A stretch of DNA of 64,000 nt, from the NCBI GenBank assembly GCA_024275195.1, contig JAJRZP010000137.1, forward strand, positions 1 through 64,000, written 5' to 3'. Below, piece after piece: positions 36,624-45,125 of the stretch; position 1 is the first letter of the stretch; every line of letters begins with the position of its first letter. The stretch is from Chloroflexota bacterium. GTDB lineage: Bacteria > Chloroflexota > Dehalococcoidia > Lucifugimonadales > Lucifugimonadaceae. The translations under genes and the position numbers were made by a program. The notes beneath the pieces were generated by a model, which was not told the DNA's origin, searched no databases, and saw only the letters and a list, made by a program, of their open reading frames with translations.

Positions 36624-36953
36624 ATGGGTAAGAAGTTATTTGTTGGTAGCCTAGCCTGGGCGACGGATTCGTCTGGCCTCCGAGCCGCTTTCGAGCGATT
36701 CGGTGACATTGAAGAGGCACAGGTGATCAGCGACCGTGAGACCGGTAGGTCCCGCGGATTCGGTTTTGTCACCTTCACTGAGGAGGGTGTCACTCAGAAC
36801 GCTATTTCAGAGATGAATGGTTCTGATCTGGACGGTCGTCCTATCGTAGTAAACGAAGCACGTGACCAGGCCCCTCGCAGTGGCGGTGGCGGCGGCGGTG
36901 GATACCGTGGCGGCGGTGGTGGTGGTGGTGGCGGACGACGAGAACGCTGGTAA
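36624..36953 (+). CDS. Glycine-rich RRM RNA-binding protein
   Basis: 109 residues. A single RRM occupies residues 1-80 with RNP2 (KLFVGSLAW) and RNP1 (RSRGFGFVTF), followed by a Gly/Arg tail (RSGGGGGGGYRGGGGG...RRERW). This is the arrangement of cyanobacterial Rbp and plant GRP cold-induced proteins, RNA chaperones that bind single-stranded RNA in the cytoplasm. It stands alone, with a long leader and a strong terminator, which suggests independent and high expression. Confidence 0.93.
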   Translation: MGKKLFVGSLAWATDSSGLRAAFERFGDIEEAQVISDRETGRSRGFGFVTFTEEGVTQNAISEMNGSDLDGRPIVVNEARDQAPRSGGGGGGGYRGGGGGGGGGRRERW

Positions 36954-36991
36954 ATCAGCGTCTGTAGTTACAAAACTACCGACCGAAATGT

Positions 36992-37028
36992 AAACGGGTG
37001 CAGCCAAATGGCTGCACCCGTTTCGTTT
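36992..37028 (+). terminator. Intrinsic terminator of the RRM gene
   Basis: AAACGGGTGCAGCC-AAAT-GGCTGCACCCGTTT is a perfect 14-bp stem with a 4-nt loop, followed by CGTTT. Confidence 0.93.
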
Positions 37029-37196
37029 AACTTGTTCCCGCAGCAGGCTCATTGCACGCTCTCGTACCTCTGAAGGGTACCTGCTTGTTCTTGTGATCTC
37101 TTCATCCTCTCAAGGATTCGAGTCTCCAATTTCCCCAGGGCGGTTCAGTTCGTGCTACCCCGACGCTGAGTTCTGGCAGAACCGCGCCTATTCCAC

Positions 37197-38120
37197 CTAT
37201 AACTGGCGCAAGCGGGGATCGAGACGGTCTCTGAGCCAGTCTCCCGTGAAATTCAAACTCATCACAACAAGGAATATTGCCACTCCAGGGAATACGGTCG
37301 GCCACCAAGCCGCCCTGAGATCCGCTCTGCCTTCGGCGATCATCACCCCCCAGGCTGGCGTGGGTGAAGGGATCCCTACTCCGAGAAAACTAAGAGATGC
37401 TTCTGCCAGTATTAGCTGTCCGACCCGTAACGTGGCAATGACGACGACGGTGTTAAACACACCCGGCAAAAGATGTTTGAAGATAATCCGAACGTTGGAA
37501 GCCCCCGACACACGAGCGAGCGCAACGTAGTCAAGCGTCTTGAGCGACAGTGTCTCTGCGCGGATGTTTCGAACGAACGCGGGCCACGTCGACAGTGCCA
37601 GCAATGCAAGAACAAGACCGAAACTTGGGCCGAAAATAATGTTGGCTACCAGCGCAAGCAGTAGAAACGGTATCGCGTACCACACATCGGTTAGGCGCAT
37701 GATCAACTCTTCGATGTGCCCTCCAAAATAACCTGCACTCAAACCAAGCGTGACGCCCATCAAGAGTCCGGTTATGAGAGATATCGTTGCGACTATGAGA
37801 GAAATGCGTGCCCCGTAGATAATTCGCGAGAGTATGTCGCGCCCGACGTGGTCGGCTCCTAAGATGTACCTCAACTCGACCCGCGGGTTGTCGTCATACC
37901 ACTGTGTGTTCCATACGGGCGGGGCGTTTCTGGCGCGGAGATTCTGCTTGAACTGATCCTGAGGTGCCAGAAGAGGCGCAAAAATCCCCGTCAACACGAG
38001 AGTCGTGATTACGACACCAGGGATAATTGGCCACCTGCGGAGTATGTACCATATCCGCCGCGACAGGTTCGCTAGCTTGAATTTTTTACGGGTCGAAACA
38101 GATCTGGAAGTTGCGATCAT
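37197..38120 (-). CDS. ABC peptide/nickel-type transporter permease (DppC-like)
   Basis: 307 residues from the ATG at 38120, with GAGG five bases upstream. The track start would overlap the preceding permease more deeply. Six membrane segments with the DppC layout: an N-terminal helix, the GADHVGRDILSRIIYGARISL motif, and the EAA loop RAETLSLKTLDYVALARVSGASNVRIIFKHLLP. It begins 7 nt after dppB-like stop, so the two are co-translated. No ATPase genes are adjacent, so the importer must use ATPases encoded elsewhere. Confidence 0.9.
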   Translation of the reverse strand: MIATSRSVSTRKKFKLANLSRRIWYILRRWPIIPGVVITTLVLTGIFAPLLAPQDQFKQNLRARNAPPVWNTQWYDDNPRVELRYILGADHVGRDILSRIIYGARISLIVATISLITGLLMGVTLGLSAGYFGGHIEELIMRLTDVWYAIPFLLLALVANIIFGPSFGLVLALLALSTWPAFVRNIRAETLSLKTLDYVALARVSGASNVRIIFKHLLPGVFNTVVVIATLRVGQLILAEASLSFLGVGIPSPTPAWGVMIAEGRADLRAAWWPTVFPGVAIFLVVMSLNFTGDWLRDRLDPRLRQL

Positions 38121-38127
38121 TGTTGCC

Positions 38128-39084
38128 TCAACTGTACTTAATGCGCGGATCCACCACCGCGTATGCAATATCAGTCAGGAAGTTCGCCACCACCCACAGG
38201 ATCACGAATAGGAGCACCACAGCGGTCAGAACGGGAAAATCGTTGGCGTCTACCGCCTGTACGGCAAGATTCCCAATACCGGGCCATGCGAATACGGTTT
38301 CTATCACCACTGCGCCGGTCAACAGGCTTGTGAGCAGTACCGTAGAGACGGTAAGAGGTGGTATTAGTGCATTACGAAAAGCATGCTTCCAGATCACCAT
38401 GCGATGCGAGACACCTTTGGCTCTGGCCAACGTAACGTACTCGGAATCCAGCACTTCTAGCATTGCCGAACGGGTAATACGCAGGTAGCCGGCTGCCGCA
38501 CCCCAGGCTAACGTTGCCGTCGGAAGGACGAAATACTGTAGATTCTGCCACGAAAATGGGAATCCATCCTGTAGTCCGCGTGTCCCACTCGGCAGCCATC
38601 CTAAACCGACTGCAAAAATCAATACGGACATGATTGCGAGCCAAAAGTTCGGGAGAGCCTGACCAAACAAGGCGAACCCACGCCCGAGGTAATCAAAAAC
38701 CGCTCCTCTTTTGACTGCAGAAAGAACACCAAGCGGCACTCCGATTATCGTGGCGAGAATCCACGAGGCAACACCGAGTTGAAGTGTGGCACCAATCTTC
38801 TCGCCTAGAATCCTCGTTACCGGCCGCTCGGAGACGATCGACTTACCCAAATCGCCTTTAAGTATGCGGCCCAGCCAGATTCCGTATTGCACTATCAGTG
38901 GCCTATCGAGCCCTAAACTCTCACCGATTGCCTCGAACTGCTCCTCAGTAATCCCGTAGCCACCGGGCTTCGCGTAAAGAAGCCTCGGATCTCCAGCCAG
39001 ACGAGAGAGCATGAACACGATAATTGTGGCAGCGATCACTGAGAGGATCATGTAAAAGAACCGTCGGATTAGGAATTTCCGCAT
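38128..39084 (-). CDS. ABC peptide/nickel-type transporter permease (DppB-like)
   Basis: 318 residues with six membrane segments, beginning RKFLIRRFFYMILSVIAATI. The DppB signatures are GLDRPLIVQYGIWLGRILKGDLGKS and the EAA loop MLEVLDSEYVTLARAKGVSHRMVIWKHAFRNALIP. GAGGAG/GAGAGG precedes the ATG at 39084. With the DppC-like partner it forms the transmembrane channel for a family-5 binding protein, most likely the one at 40651-42534 in the same direction. Confidence 0.92.
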   Translation of the reverse strand: MRKFLIRRFFYMILSVIAATIIVFMLSRLAGDPRLLYAKPGGYGITEEQFEAIGESLGLDRPLIVQYGIWLGRILKGDLGKSIVSERPVTRILGEKIGATLQLGVASWILATIIGVPLGVLSAVKRGAVFDYLGRGFALFGQALPNFWLAIMSVLIFAVGLGWLPSGTRGLQDGFPFSWQNLQYFVLPTATLAWGAAAGYLRITRSAMLEVLDSEYVTLARAKGVSHRMVIWKHAFRNALIPPLTVSTVLLTSLLTGAVVIETVFAWPGIGNLAVQAVDANDFPVLTAVVLLFVILWVVANFLTDIAYAVVDPRIKYS

Positions 39085-39390
39085 CTAGTAGCCTCTCCTC
39101 TGTGTACCTTCGTCACTAATTCTGATGCTGCGTACTTTAGCCTGCACCTTCTCAGAAGCGTCGCTCACAATCTTGCAATCGGCCAAATACCTCCCCAAGA
39201 ACGTTCGTCATTGTTCGAATTTTGCTGAAGTAAACCGAGGGGACGTTCCTGTCCTCGGATGAACTCTCACCACTGCATAATCCCGGGGTTCTCTACGGGT
39301 TGTGATCAGTATTTGATCAGGAATAAATCTACGGTGCATGGAAATTTACTATTTGATGGCGTTGGAATTGGTTCGTCGGGTATCAAAAAG
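39085..39390 (-). other. Gap between enolase-family gene and dppB
   Basis: About 306 bp, no gene seen. TGATCAG occurs twice with an 11-bp period (39303-39309 and 39314-39320), one helical turn, and may be a regulator site. The permease promoter probably lies here if the genes are not transcribed through. Confidence 0.35.
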
Positions 39391-40497
39391 TCAAGGGGCG
39401 ACAATGTGCGAGCGGAGGGAGTCATCATCGAACTCAACTCCAAGACCAGGTCGGTCGGGTACCAGCAGCATGCCATCTTCGATCGTCAGCGGGTTCTTTA
39501 GTACATCATTGCGCCAGGGAACCCGGCTCGGTGCCAGGATCTCCTGAATCAATGGATTTGGTATCGCAGCCATTACGTGGGCTGCAGCCATTATTCCGAC
39601 CGGTCCCTTTGTGTTATGGGGCGCTATGCTCACCTGATACGCTTCGGCAAGGGCACATACTTTCTTCATCTCCGTAATTCCACCGATGTACACGATGTCT
39701 GGCTGAGCTATATCTACAGCACCGACACGAAAATAATCGTTGAAACGGTTCTTACTTGTCAGACGCTCTGAGCCGGCGATCGCGGTTGACGTGCCTTCGC
39801 GAACGCGAGCATAACCTCGAGGGTCGCCGGGAATCGTTGGCTCTTCGAAGAACAAGAGACGGTACGGCTCCAACAGTCGTGCGACCTCCAGAGCCGCCGT
39901 TGGATTAAATATCCCGTGCGGGTCATCCATTAGCTCGATATCGTTACCCAACGCCAATCTCAGTGCATCGTACCGTTCGTCTATTGTTCGAAGTTGTTGG
40001 TGTGAAATTCTAGGCCCCGCGGATTCGAACATCGTAATACTCGATTTGATCGCGTTGAATCCCTCGGCAACCATCCTCTGAGCATCGGCCACCATAGATT
40101 GAGTGTCCCGTCCGCTGAAGTGAGAGTAGACCGGGATCTTTGATGATCGGGTCCCACCTAATAATGCACAGACGGGTGTATCAAGCGCCTTTCCTTTGAG
40201 ATCCCAGAGTGCCTGGTCAATCCCACTGATGGCACTGGTGAAAATGATGCCACCGGTACGGTAGCCGGTTTTGCCTCCGTTAAAAAGATCCTGGTATATA
40301 TCCTCGATTGCGAACGGATCCCGCCCTAATATAAACGGCTTCAACTCCTCGACCATCTTCGCTACAACCAGTTCTTTGTGGCTGTACGTCGCTTCTCCAA
40401 CTCCGCTCAATCCCTCATCAGTGTGAACCCAAACGTGCGTCCATTTCCGTCCGCAGTCTGATTGCACCAACTGGACTGTTACATCGGTGATTTTCAT
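39391..40497 (-). CDS. Mandelate racemase/muconate lactonizing enzyme-family (enolase superfamily) protein
   Basis: 368 residues from the ATG at 40497. The upstream track extension (REPLNRSE...CERLRGSRL) is only a translation of the inverted repeat at 40541-40602. The barrel shows SAISGIDQALWDLKGKAL, a KxS-type catalytic segment NAIKSSITMF, metal ligands in ELMDDPHGIF and LLFFEEPTIPGD, then AIAGSERL, and a His in SIAPHNTKGP. Such enzymes abstract an alpha-proton from carboxylates (racemases, sugar-acid dehydratases). It lies between the binding protein and permeases of a peptide-type importer, so it probably acts on the imported compound. Confidence 0.87.
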   Translation of the reverse strand: MKITDVTVQLVQSDCGRKWTHVWVHTDEGLSGVGEATYSHKELVVAKMVEELKPFILGRDPFAIEDIYQDLFNGGKTGYRTGGIIFTSAISGIDQALWDLKGKALDTPVCALLGGTRSSKIPVYSHFSGRDTQSMVADAQRMVAEGFNAIKSSITMFESAGPRISHQQLRTIDERYDALRLALGNDIELMDDPHGIFNPTAALEVARLLEPYRLLFFEEPTIPGDPRGYARVREGTSTAIAGSERLTSKNRFNDYFRVGAVDIAQPDIVYIGGITEMKKVCALAEAYQVSIAPHNTKGPVGIMAAAHVMAAIPNPLIQEILAPSRVPWRNDVLKNPLTIEDGMLLVPDRPGLGVEFDDDSLRSHIVAP

Positions 40498-40540
40498 ATC
40501 GGTATGCTGTCGCTTTTGCCTTTGGTCTCTACTGGTCAGC

Positions 40541-40602
40541 CGCGAACCTCTCAATCGCTCACAGAGGGGAGGATGTCTCTCAGAGCGATTGAGAGGTTCG
40601 CG
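40541..40602. repeat. 20-bp perfect inverted repeat between binding-protein and enolase-family genes
   Basis: CGCGAACCTCTCAATCGCTC (40541-40560) is the exact inverse complement of 40583-40602, with a 22-nt spacer containing a further AGAG/CTCT pair. Transcribed, it would be a very stable stem-loop lying 48 nt after the binding-protein stop on the minus strand. There is no U-run, so it is more likely an mRNA processing or stabilising element or a mobile palindromic repeat than a simple terminator. Confidence 0.9.
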
Positions 40603-40650
40603 TAGGAACGGACTCGTCACCCGTTCCCACGCTGTTCAATCGAGCTTGGG

Positions 40651-42534
40651 TTACCGCGCCGGAACCAGCAACTCGTACGAGTTTTCTGGACTTTGTGGAG
40701 ATTGTCGTAGAGGCCAGTCCTTGATGGCATTCGGGTTGTAGACGTTGAGGAACGGCCCTGTTGTCACTCCCGTACCTACCATCTGCTCGAACATGTAGTC
40801 CCCTAGCTCTTTGTTGATTGCAATACGCTTGGAGGTATCAAACTCTGTTTCCAGTGCCTGAATTGTTTCGAGGATTTTTGGCAGTTCCATCTGGCAACCG
40901 AAACCTCCTCTTGTGAGGCTCGTTTCTTCTTCACCACGTGGCTCGTCATACGGTATCCATAGGTCTGAAACGCAAGTCATGATCGTCGGAACAGAGTTTG
41001 ACCTGCCGACAAATGTGGGTCTGACCAAACCGTAGTTGACCTTCAACACCTCGGTCTTTACTCCGATGTCGGACCAGAATCCGGCTACAGCATCTGCTGA
41101 GTCCTGATAGGTGGCATTGCCCGCAAACCCGTAGATCTGCGTCGAGAACCTGATGCCATCTTCGTTTTCTGGATACCCTGCCCTGTCGAGGAACTCTCGT
41201 GCCTTGGTTGGGTCGTAGGCGATTTCCCACCTTGACTCCCAGTTAGGATCATCAGGCGAGAACATACCGATGTAGTACGGTCGAACTAAACCGGCAAACA
41301 GTGACTCGGCAACCAACTCCCGATCGATCGCCATTGACAGGGCCTGCCTCACGAGGCGTGCCTGTTCCATGTCATCCATGCCCTCTGGATTGTTATTGTC
41401 ATCCGGACTGAACGGGTTCCCAATCCACGGGTTTTCGCGCACCATGGTCGGGCGGTCGAGTGGCTCACCCGTCTTGGCGTTGTTTTCTTCCCAGTAGTTA
41501 CCGGCAAACTTGAGACCGACGTTCCACTGAGTGCCAGTCGTTACGGACTTGAATCCGCCAGCTACAAGATCAGCAACATCACGCAACTGCATTGCAATTG
41601 CCATGTCGGCCTCGCCGGTTTCCATCATGGCCCGCTGGGTAGCGGTCTCAGGAACGGCGATAAAACGGAGTCTTTGAATCAGGGGCGTGCTATCCCAGTG
41701 ACTCGCGACTGCCTGCAACTCTACCCGTTCGGCCTCCAACCATTCCACTACTTCGAATGGGCCGGTACCGATCGGATTTTCACGCATCCAGTCTTCACCG
41801 TTCTCATCGAACGCTTTCTTGGAGAACACACCGAACGAGTCTCCCGCTAGATTGAACAGTCGATCGTCCCACCTACTGTCATAACGTGTGAACGGCAGGA
41901 ACAATGTCCGGTCGTCTATTGCTGACGCCTCGCCGAGAAATGCGGCAAGGTCGCCTGATTGACCATGAATGCTCGTCGGATTTGTCGTGCCATTAGTGTC
42001 GTTGGCGCTCCATGCAATATCACCCGCGGTGAGCTCGCCCCAGCCTTTTTGGAACTGCACTCCTGACCGGATCGTTACGGTTGCACTTGAGAAGTCGGAT
42101 GCGATCGACCAATCGGTAGCGAGCCACGGACCCACAAGTTCATCACCCTTAGGCCTGAACAGTTGTTCTGTCACTCCCCAGTACATCATGAGTTCTGGTG
42201 TCCCCGACCGGTTAATTCCAGGACCGGGTGGTATGGCTCCTCGGCGAGGAATCACGACGATTGTGCCCGATGATGTTTTGGGCTTAGGTAGATTAATTTT
42301 TTCTGGGATCGCTGTCGCCAGAGCGGCCAATGGTGTCGGGGTCACTTCGACCTCCACCACTTTTTCGACAACGACTGTTTCCACAATCGTGTCACCCTTG
42401 ACTTCTTTCTCAACGATTACGGTCTCGATCTTCGTGACTACATCAGGCTCGCTGCTGCCACCACAAGCAACTACGCCAAATAGTGCCACCAAACTGACAG
42501 CCATAAGAAAATTGCGAATTCGTCTCGAACTCAT
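40651..42534 (-). CDS. Family-5 extracellular solute-binding lipoprotein (peptide/nickel-type ABC importer)
   Basis: 627 residues. Lipoprotein signal with Cys near residue 24 (VSLVALFGVVACGGSS), a Val/Glu/Lys heptad-like stalk (IETVIVEKEVKGDTIVETVV), then a SBP_bac_5 domain with FRPKGDELVGPWLATDW, TVTIRSGVQFQKGWGELTAGDIAWS and RQALSMAIDRELVAESLFAG. The protein captures a peptide or other organic solute at the membrane surface and delivers it to the DppB/C-like permeases downstream. GGGAGG lies nine bases before the ATG. Regulation by the divergent XRE protein is likely. Ligand unknown. Confidence 0.92.
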   Translation of the reverse strand: MSSRRIRNFLMAVSLVALFGVVACGGSSEPDVVTKIETVIVEKEVKGDTIVETVVVEKVVEVEVTPTPLAALATAIPEKINLPKPKTSSGTIVVIPRRGAIPPGPGINRSGTPELMMYWGVTEQLFRPKGDELVGPWLATDWSIASDFSSATVTIRSGVQFQKGWGELTAGDIAWSANDTNGTTNPTSIHGQSGDLAAFLGEASAIDDRTLFLPFTRYDSRWDDRLFNLAGDSFGVFSKKAFDENGEDWMRENPIGTGPFEVVEWLEAERVELQAVASHWDSTPLIQRLRFIAVPETATQRAMMETGEADMAIAMQLRDVADLVAGGFKSVTTGTQWNVGLKFAGNYWEENNAKTGEPLDRPTMVRENPWIGNPFSPDDNNNPEGMDDMEQARLVRQALSMAIDRELVAESLFAGLVRPYYIGMFSPDDPNWESRWEIAYDPTKAREFLDRAGYPENEDGIRFSTQIYGFAGNATYQDSADAVAGFWSDIGVKTEVLKVNYGLVRPTFVGRSNSVPTIMTCVSDLWIPYDEPRGEEETSLTRGGFGCQMELPKILETIQALETEFDTSKRIAINKELGDYMFEQMVGTGVTTGPFLNVYNPNAIKDWPLRQSPQSPENSYELLVPAR

Positions 42535-42641
42535 CGCAGCTATCCTCCCTCATTCTTGACGCAGGTACGAACCCAACTGGATCGATGAACATCAAGATGG
42601 TTTGAGGCGAGAGCCTATCACTCGATTATTACTATTTTCAC

Positions 42642-42671
42642 TTGTGATTACATGCTTTTCTCGGATATATA
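42642..42671 (+). promoter_or_regulatory. Candidate promoter for the XRE gene in an AT-rich divergent region
   Basis: TTGTGA-N18-TATATA resembles a sigma-70 promoter. Around it are GGATATATA and GGTATATAT as near direct repeats (42664-42689) and GTTC-GAT-GAAC (42690-42700), which could be operator half-sites. The whole 42535-42830 interval is noncoding. Confidence 0.35.
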
Positions 42672-42830
42672 TAAGTCTTGGTATATATTGTTCGATGAAC
42701 GAAACAATTGTGCGTAGAGAGGTCATTAGATGTCGTTTTACCTCTAGCGCTGGAGCACCGTTGGTCAGTACCGGCATCAACTCAAAGCGCGAGAAGATTG
42801 CGCGTTCTCAACTTGTACAGGTGAATAACA

Positions 42831-43616
42831 ATGACAACAGAGACAGAGATTCTTTATTCGTTAATAGGTCGGCGCATAGCCGAACTCAGAAAGCACAAAG
42901 GCCTGACTCAGGCAGGGTTGGCTTCAAGGCTCTCTCGCAAGAGATCTCAGGTGTGGATGTCGACCGTGGAATCTGGACACCGCAGCGTAAATGCCAACGA
43001 TCTTTTCGAGATTGCTTCGATACTTGAGGCAACAGTGGGTGACTTGTACAGCACTCTTTCCCAAACACCCAGTTCATCGCTTAAATCTTTACGTGACACC
43101 GTCAGTGAACTTGATTCGCGTCTGCCCATTGAAATGCCAGTTTATTTGCAACGCAACCTTGGTGAGAAAAATCCAACCCCGGTGGACTATCAGTACATGT
43201 GCAAACTACCTGAAGGATCGGTATTCAACACCGATCATGCAGTTTCTCAGGGTGGCAACTTGAGTGCGATGGTTGTTGAACGGTATTACGACTCGCCAAA
43301 AGTAGAACCGACAGACCTATTGACCTACAGTGATATCCTGACACCACAATCAGATCCCGACGGGCGAGTCACTGACCGTATCCTGGTGAGACTCAAGGAA
43401 CCATTCGTCGGCATGGATGTGCATCCATGCCTGATCAATCCATCGGGTGACGCTGAGATGACTCTTTCTGGACACCAGAAGACGGTGTTCCCCGCGGGTA
43501 CATATGAAATCTTGGGTGTTCTGGTCTTACGTCGCACTCTATACAGGACATCGACCATGCGGACGTGGATTCAGCGACAATTTGGGATCGTCAAAGATGA
43601 GCGTCTGGTGGAATGA
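42831..43616 (+). CDS. XRE-family transcriptional regulator with C-terminal sensor-like domain
   Basis: 261 residues. The N-terminal helix-turn-helix (about 8-70) reads RRIAELRKHKGLTQAGLASRL and SRKRSQVWMSTVESGHRSVN. The larger C-terminal part (about 110-250), with a C-terminal beta-rich section GDAEMTLSGHQKTVFPAGTYEILGVLVLRR, faintly resembles the S24/LexA fold but shows no clear Ser-Lys dyad. AGGTG lies seven bases before the ATG. It is divergent from the binding-protein/importer genes and is their probable regulator. Family beyond HTH unknown. Confidence 0.8.
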   Translation: MTTETEILYSLIGRRIAELRKHKGLTQAGLASRLSRKRSQVWMSTVESGHRSVNANDLFEIASILEATVGDLYSTLSQTPSSSLKSLRDTVSELDSRLPIEMPVYLQRNLGEKNPTPVDYQYMCKLPEGSVFNTDHAVSQGGNLSAMVVERYYDSPKVEPTDLLTYSDILTPQSDPDGRVTDRILVRLKEPFVGMDVHPCLINPSGDAEMTLSGHQKTVFPAGTYEILGVLVLRRTLYRTSTMRTWIQRQFGIVKDERLVE

Positions 43617-43940
43617 CAAGTAAAGGTTCCCTCAAAAACTCAGAACTCATTACGAAAACAGACTGAACCACCTCGGAAAAGTTGGAGAACACCAGATCAA
43701 CATACAGGGATGGAGAGATGAGGAGATCAAGCAGGTACCCCGCGGAGCAACTCCCGCATCAAGGCTGTAAACAACGTTCGTGGGAGGTACACCTAGCAGT
43801 CTTCGTCTCGAATTTCACCTGAACGGAAGGTGAAAGTTGGACTCCAAGTCTCCGTCGCTCCGATCCCACATCCACCCTATTCGAACGACATCGCCAGAAG
43901 AAAACGATGGAAGTCTAACCGGCCAACCATCACAACCTTC

Positions 43941-43982
43941 GTTAAAAGAAAGAGTCCGCTCTCGGGGCTGAGAGCGGACTCT
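43941..43982 (-). terminator. Intrinsic terminator of archaellin 2
   Basis: AGAGTCCGCTCTC and GAGAGCGGACTCT form a perfect 13-bp stem with a 6-nt loop; on the minus strand it is followed by TTCTTTTAAC. Confidence 0.9.
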
Positions 43983-43996
43983 TGATTAGCAGACGT

Positions 43997-44045
43997 GAGG
44001 ACCTGGCCAGAATCTGGATCGGGGTAGAAATCCAGATCGGTCCTC
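43997..44045 (-). other. Two-tier stem-loop in archaellin 2 3' untranslated region
   Basis: GAGGACC/GGTCCTC (7 bp) encloses ATCTGGAT/ATCCAGAT (8 bp) with a 10-nt loop and an asymmetric internal bulge, between the archaellin stop and its terminator. It could protect an abundant filament mRNA from 3' exonucleases. Confidence 0.6.
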
Positions 44046-44059
44046 AAATCTAACTGGCA

Positions 44060-44767
44060 CTATTTAAGGTCCATGATGGCATCAAGTCGGGACGGGAGAG
44101 TTCGCTCGATATTCAACGTTGCGCCGTCTGGCGGGCTCAAAGTGAGCGAGAACTTGTCGTTCTTATCGAGAATCGTGCCTGTCGAAAGAATTCCGCTTGC
44201 ACCGTTGGTATCCACTGTCCAGAAACTGGTCGCAGAGCTCGAAGTGATCAACTCTGTGGTGTCACGAACGAGCAGCCACACACTGATTTCAGCTTTCTCG
44301 CCGTCTTCGAGGAGATTGTCTGAGTTGTCGTTCCCAAGCCAGTCAATGCTCCACGGGACATCACTCATGAACTGGTTCTGATCGCTGTACGAGACAACGG
44401 CCTTGTACTCGGCACCGCTGGAGATATCAGGATCAGTACCCGAGCCGTCAGATGTGTACGGGGGAGTCAGGTCGACCGGCTCGCCATTGACAGCACTGGA
44501 AACAATGAACGACACCTTGTAGATGGTGTCTGTACCGCCACGGTCTGCCTTGTAAGCGACAACGGAACCACGCGGCTCAAGCGAACTCTTTGTTTCCTGA
44601 ATTCCGGCGAAGATGGTCTCTTTGGACTTCTCCGAGGCGAATATTCCGGTCGAGAGCACGGTGAATGCAAACACCGATGCAACAACGACGAATGCAATCA
44701 ATATGATCGCCGTCTCTAACCCGGTAATGCCGCGTTGCGACGATTCTCGGGAGATTGTCCTAAACAT
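44060..44767 (-). CDS. Archaellin-like protein 2 (class III signal)
   Basis: 235 residues. A short leader MFRTISRESSQRG precedes the helix ITGLETAIILIAFVVVASVF, so cleavage is expected after Gly13. The mature part shares with paralogue 1 the motifs EPVDLTPPYTSDGSGTDPDI, DNLLEDGEKAEISVWLL and a C-terminal LSPPDGATLNIERTLP. GAGGAG lies nine bases before the ATG. It has its own strong terminator and no neighbouring filament-assembly genes. Two diverged paralogues with matched architecture suggest either heteropolymeric filaments or alternative subunits. The function is inferred only from the signal-helix and family resemblance. Confidence 0.82.
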   Translation of the reverse strand: MFRTISRESSQRGITGLETAIILIAFVVVASVFAFTVLSTGIFASEKSKETIFAGIQETKSSLEPRGSVVAYKADRGGTDTIYKVSFIVSSAVNGEPVDLTPPYTSDGSGTDPDISSGAEYKAVVSYSDQNQFMSDVPWSIDWLGNDNSDNLLEDGEKAEISVWLLVRDTTELITSSSATSFWTVDTNGASGILSTGTILDKNDKFSLTLSPPDGATLNIERTLPSRLDAIMDLK

Positions 44768-45125
44768 GTAGTCGGGCTCCTCAACCAGTCCCGGGTAGTT
44801 CTCATCGATACGTCCAGGGCGGCGTGATATTCATCAGGCCAATCAACCGTTCTTCAGTCCGGTGCGCAGGCCTTGTATCTATAGTTATCACCTACCCGAA
44901 CCACCTAACGAGCCCCTCGGAATCTCTCGAACGCACCGATGGGTTCACTCCCAGTGTGGGTAGTCACGCGACCGCGCCTGGCGGGCAGCCCGCGGAGCGA
45001 CGTGCAGTTGAGATTGGGGCACACCGTTCCAGTACCATCGAGTTCACCCGTTCCGGTCGAAAATTGAGCCACTCAACGAGGCAACAGGCATTCGCACACA
45101 CGGAATCTAACGGCAGTCAGCACAC
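44768..45125. other. Intergenic region upstream of archaellin 2
   Basis: About 360 bp. The plus-strand ORF in it has no protein-like features. On the minus strand a TATAGATA (44876-44883) could be a -10 box for archaellin 2, which would imply a leader of about 110 nt. Nothing else recognised. Confidence 0.35.

Larger units (their letters stand above)
43617..44059. other. Convergent gap between XRE gene and archaellin 2
   Basis: About 440 bp with no supported gene. It contains an 8-bp hairpin TTTCACCT/AGGTGAAA (43813-43835) that may end the XRE transcript, the strong archaellin terminator, and a two-tier stem (43997-44045). Confidence 0.5.

Noticed and set aside
36874-36940. GGC/GGT-rich tract as a microsatellite
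   Set aside because: It encodes the glycine-rich tail typical of this RRM protein class.
40498-40620. N-terminal extension of the enolase-family protein
   Set aside because: The extension is translated from the 20-bp inverted repeat; the ATG at 40497 gives the canonical MKITDV start.
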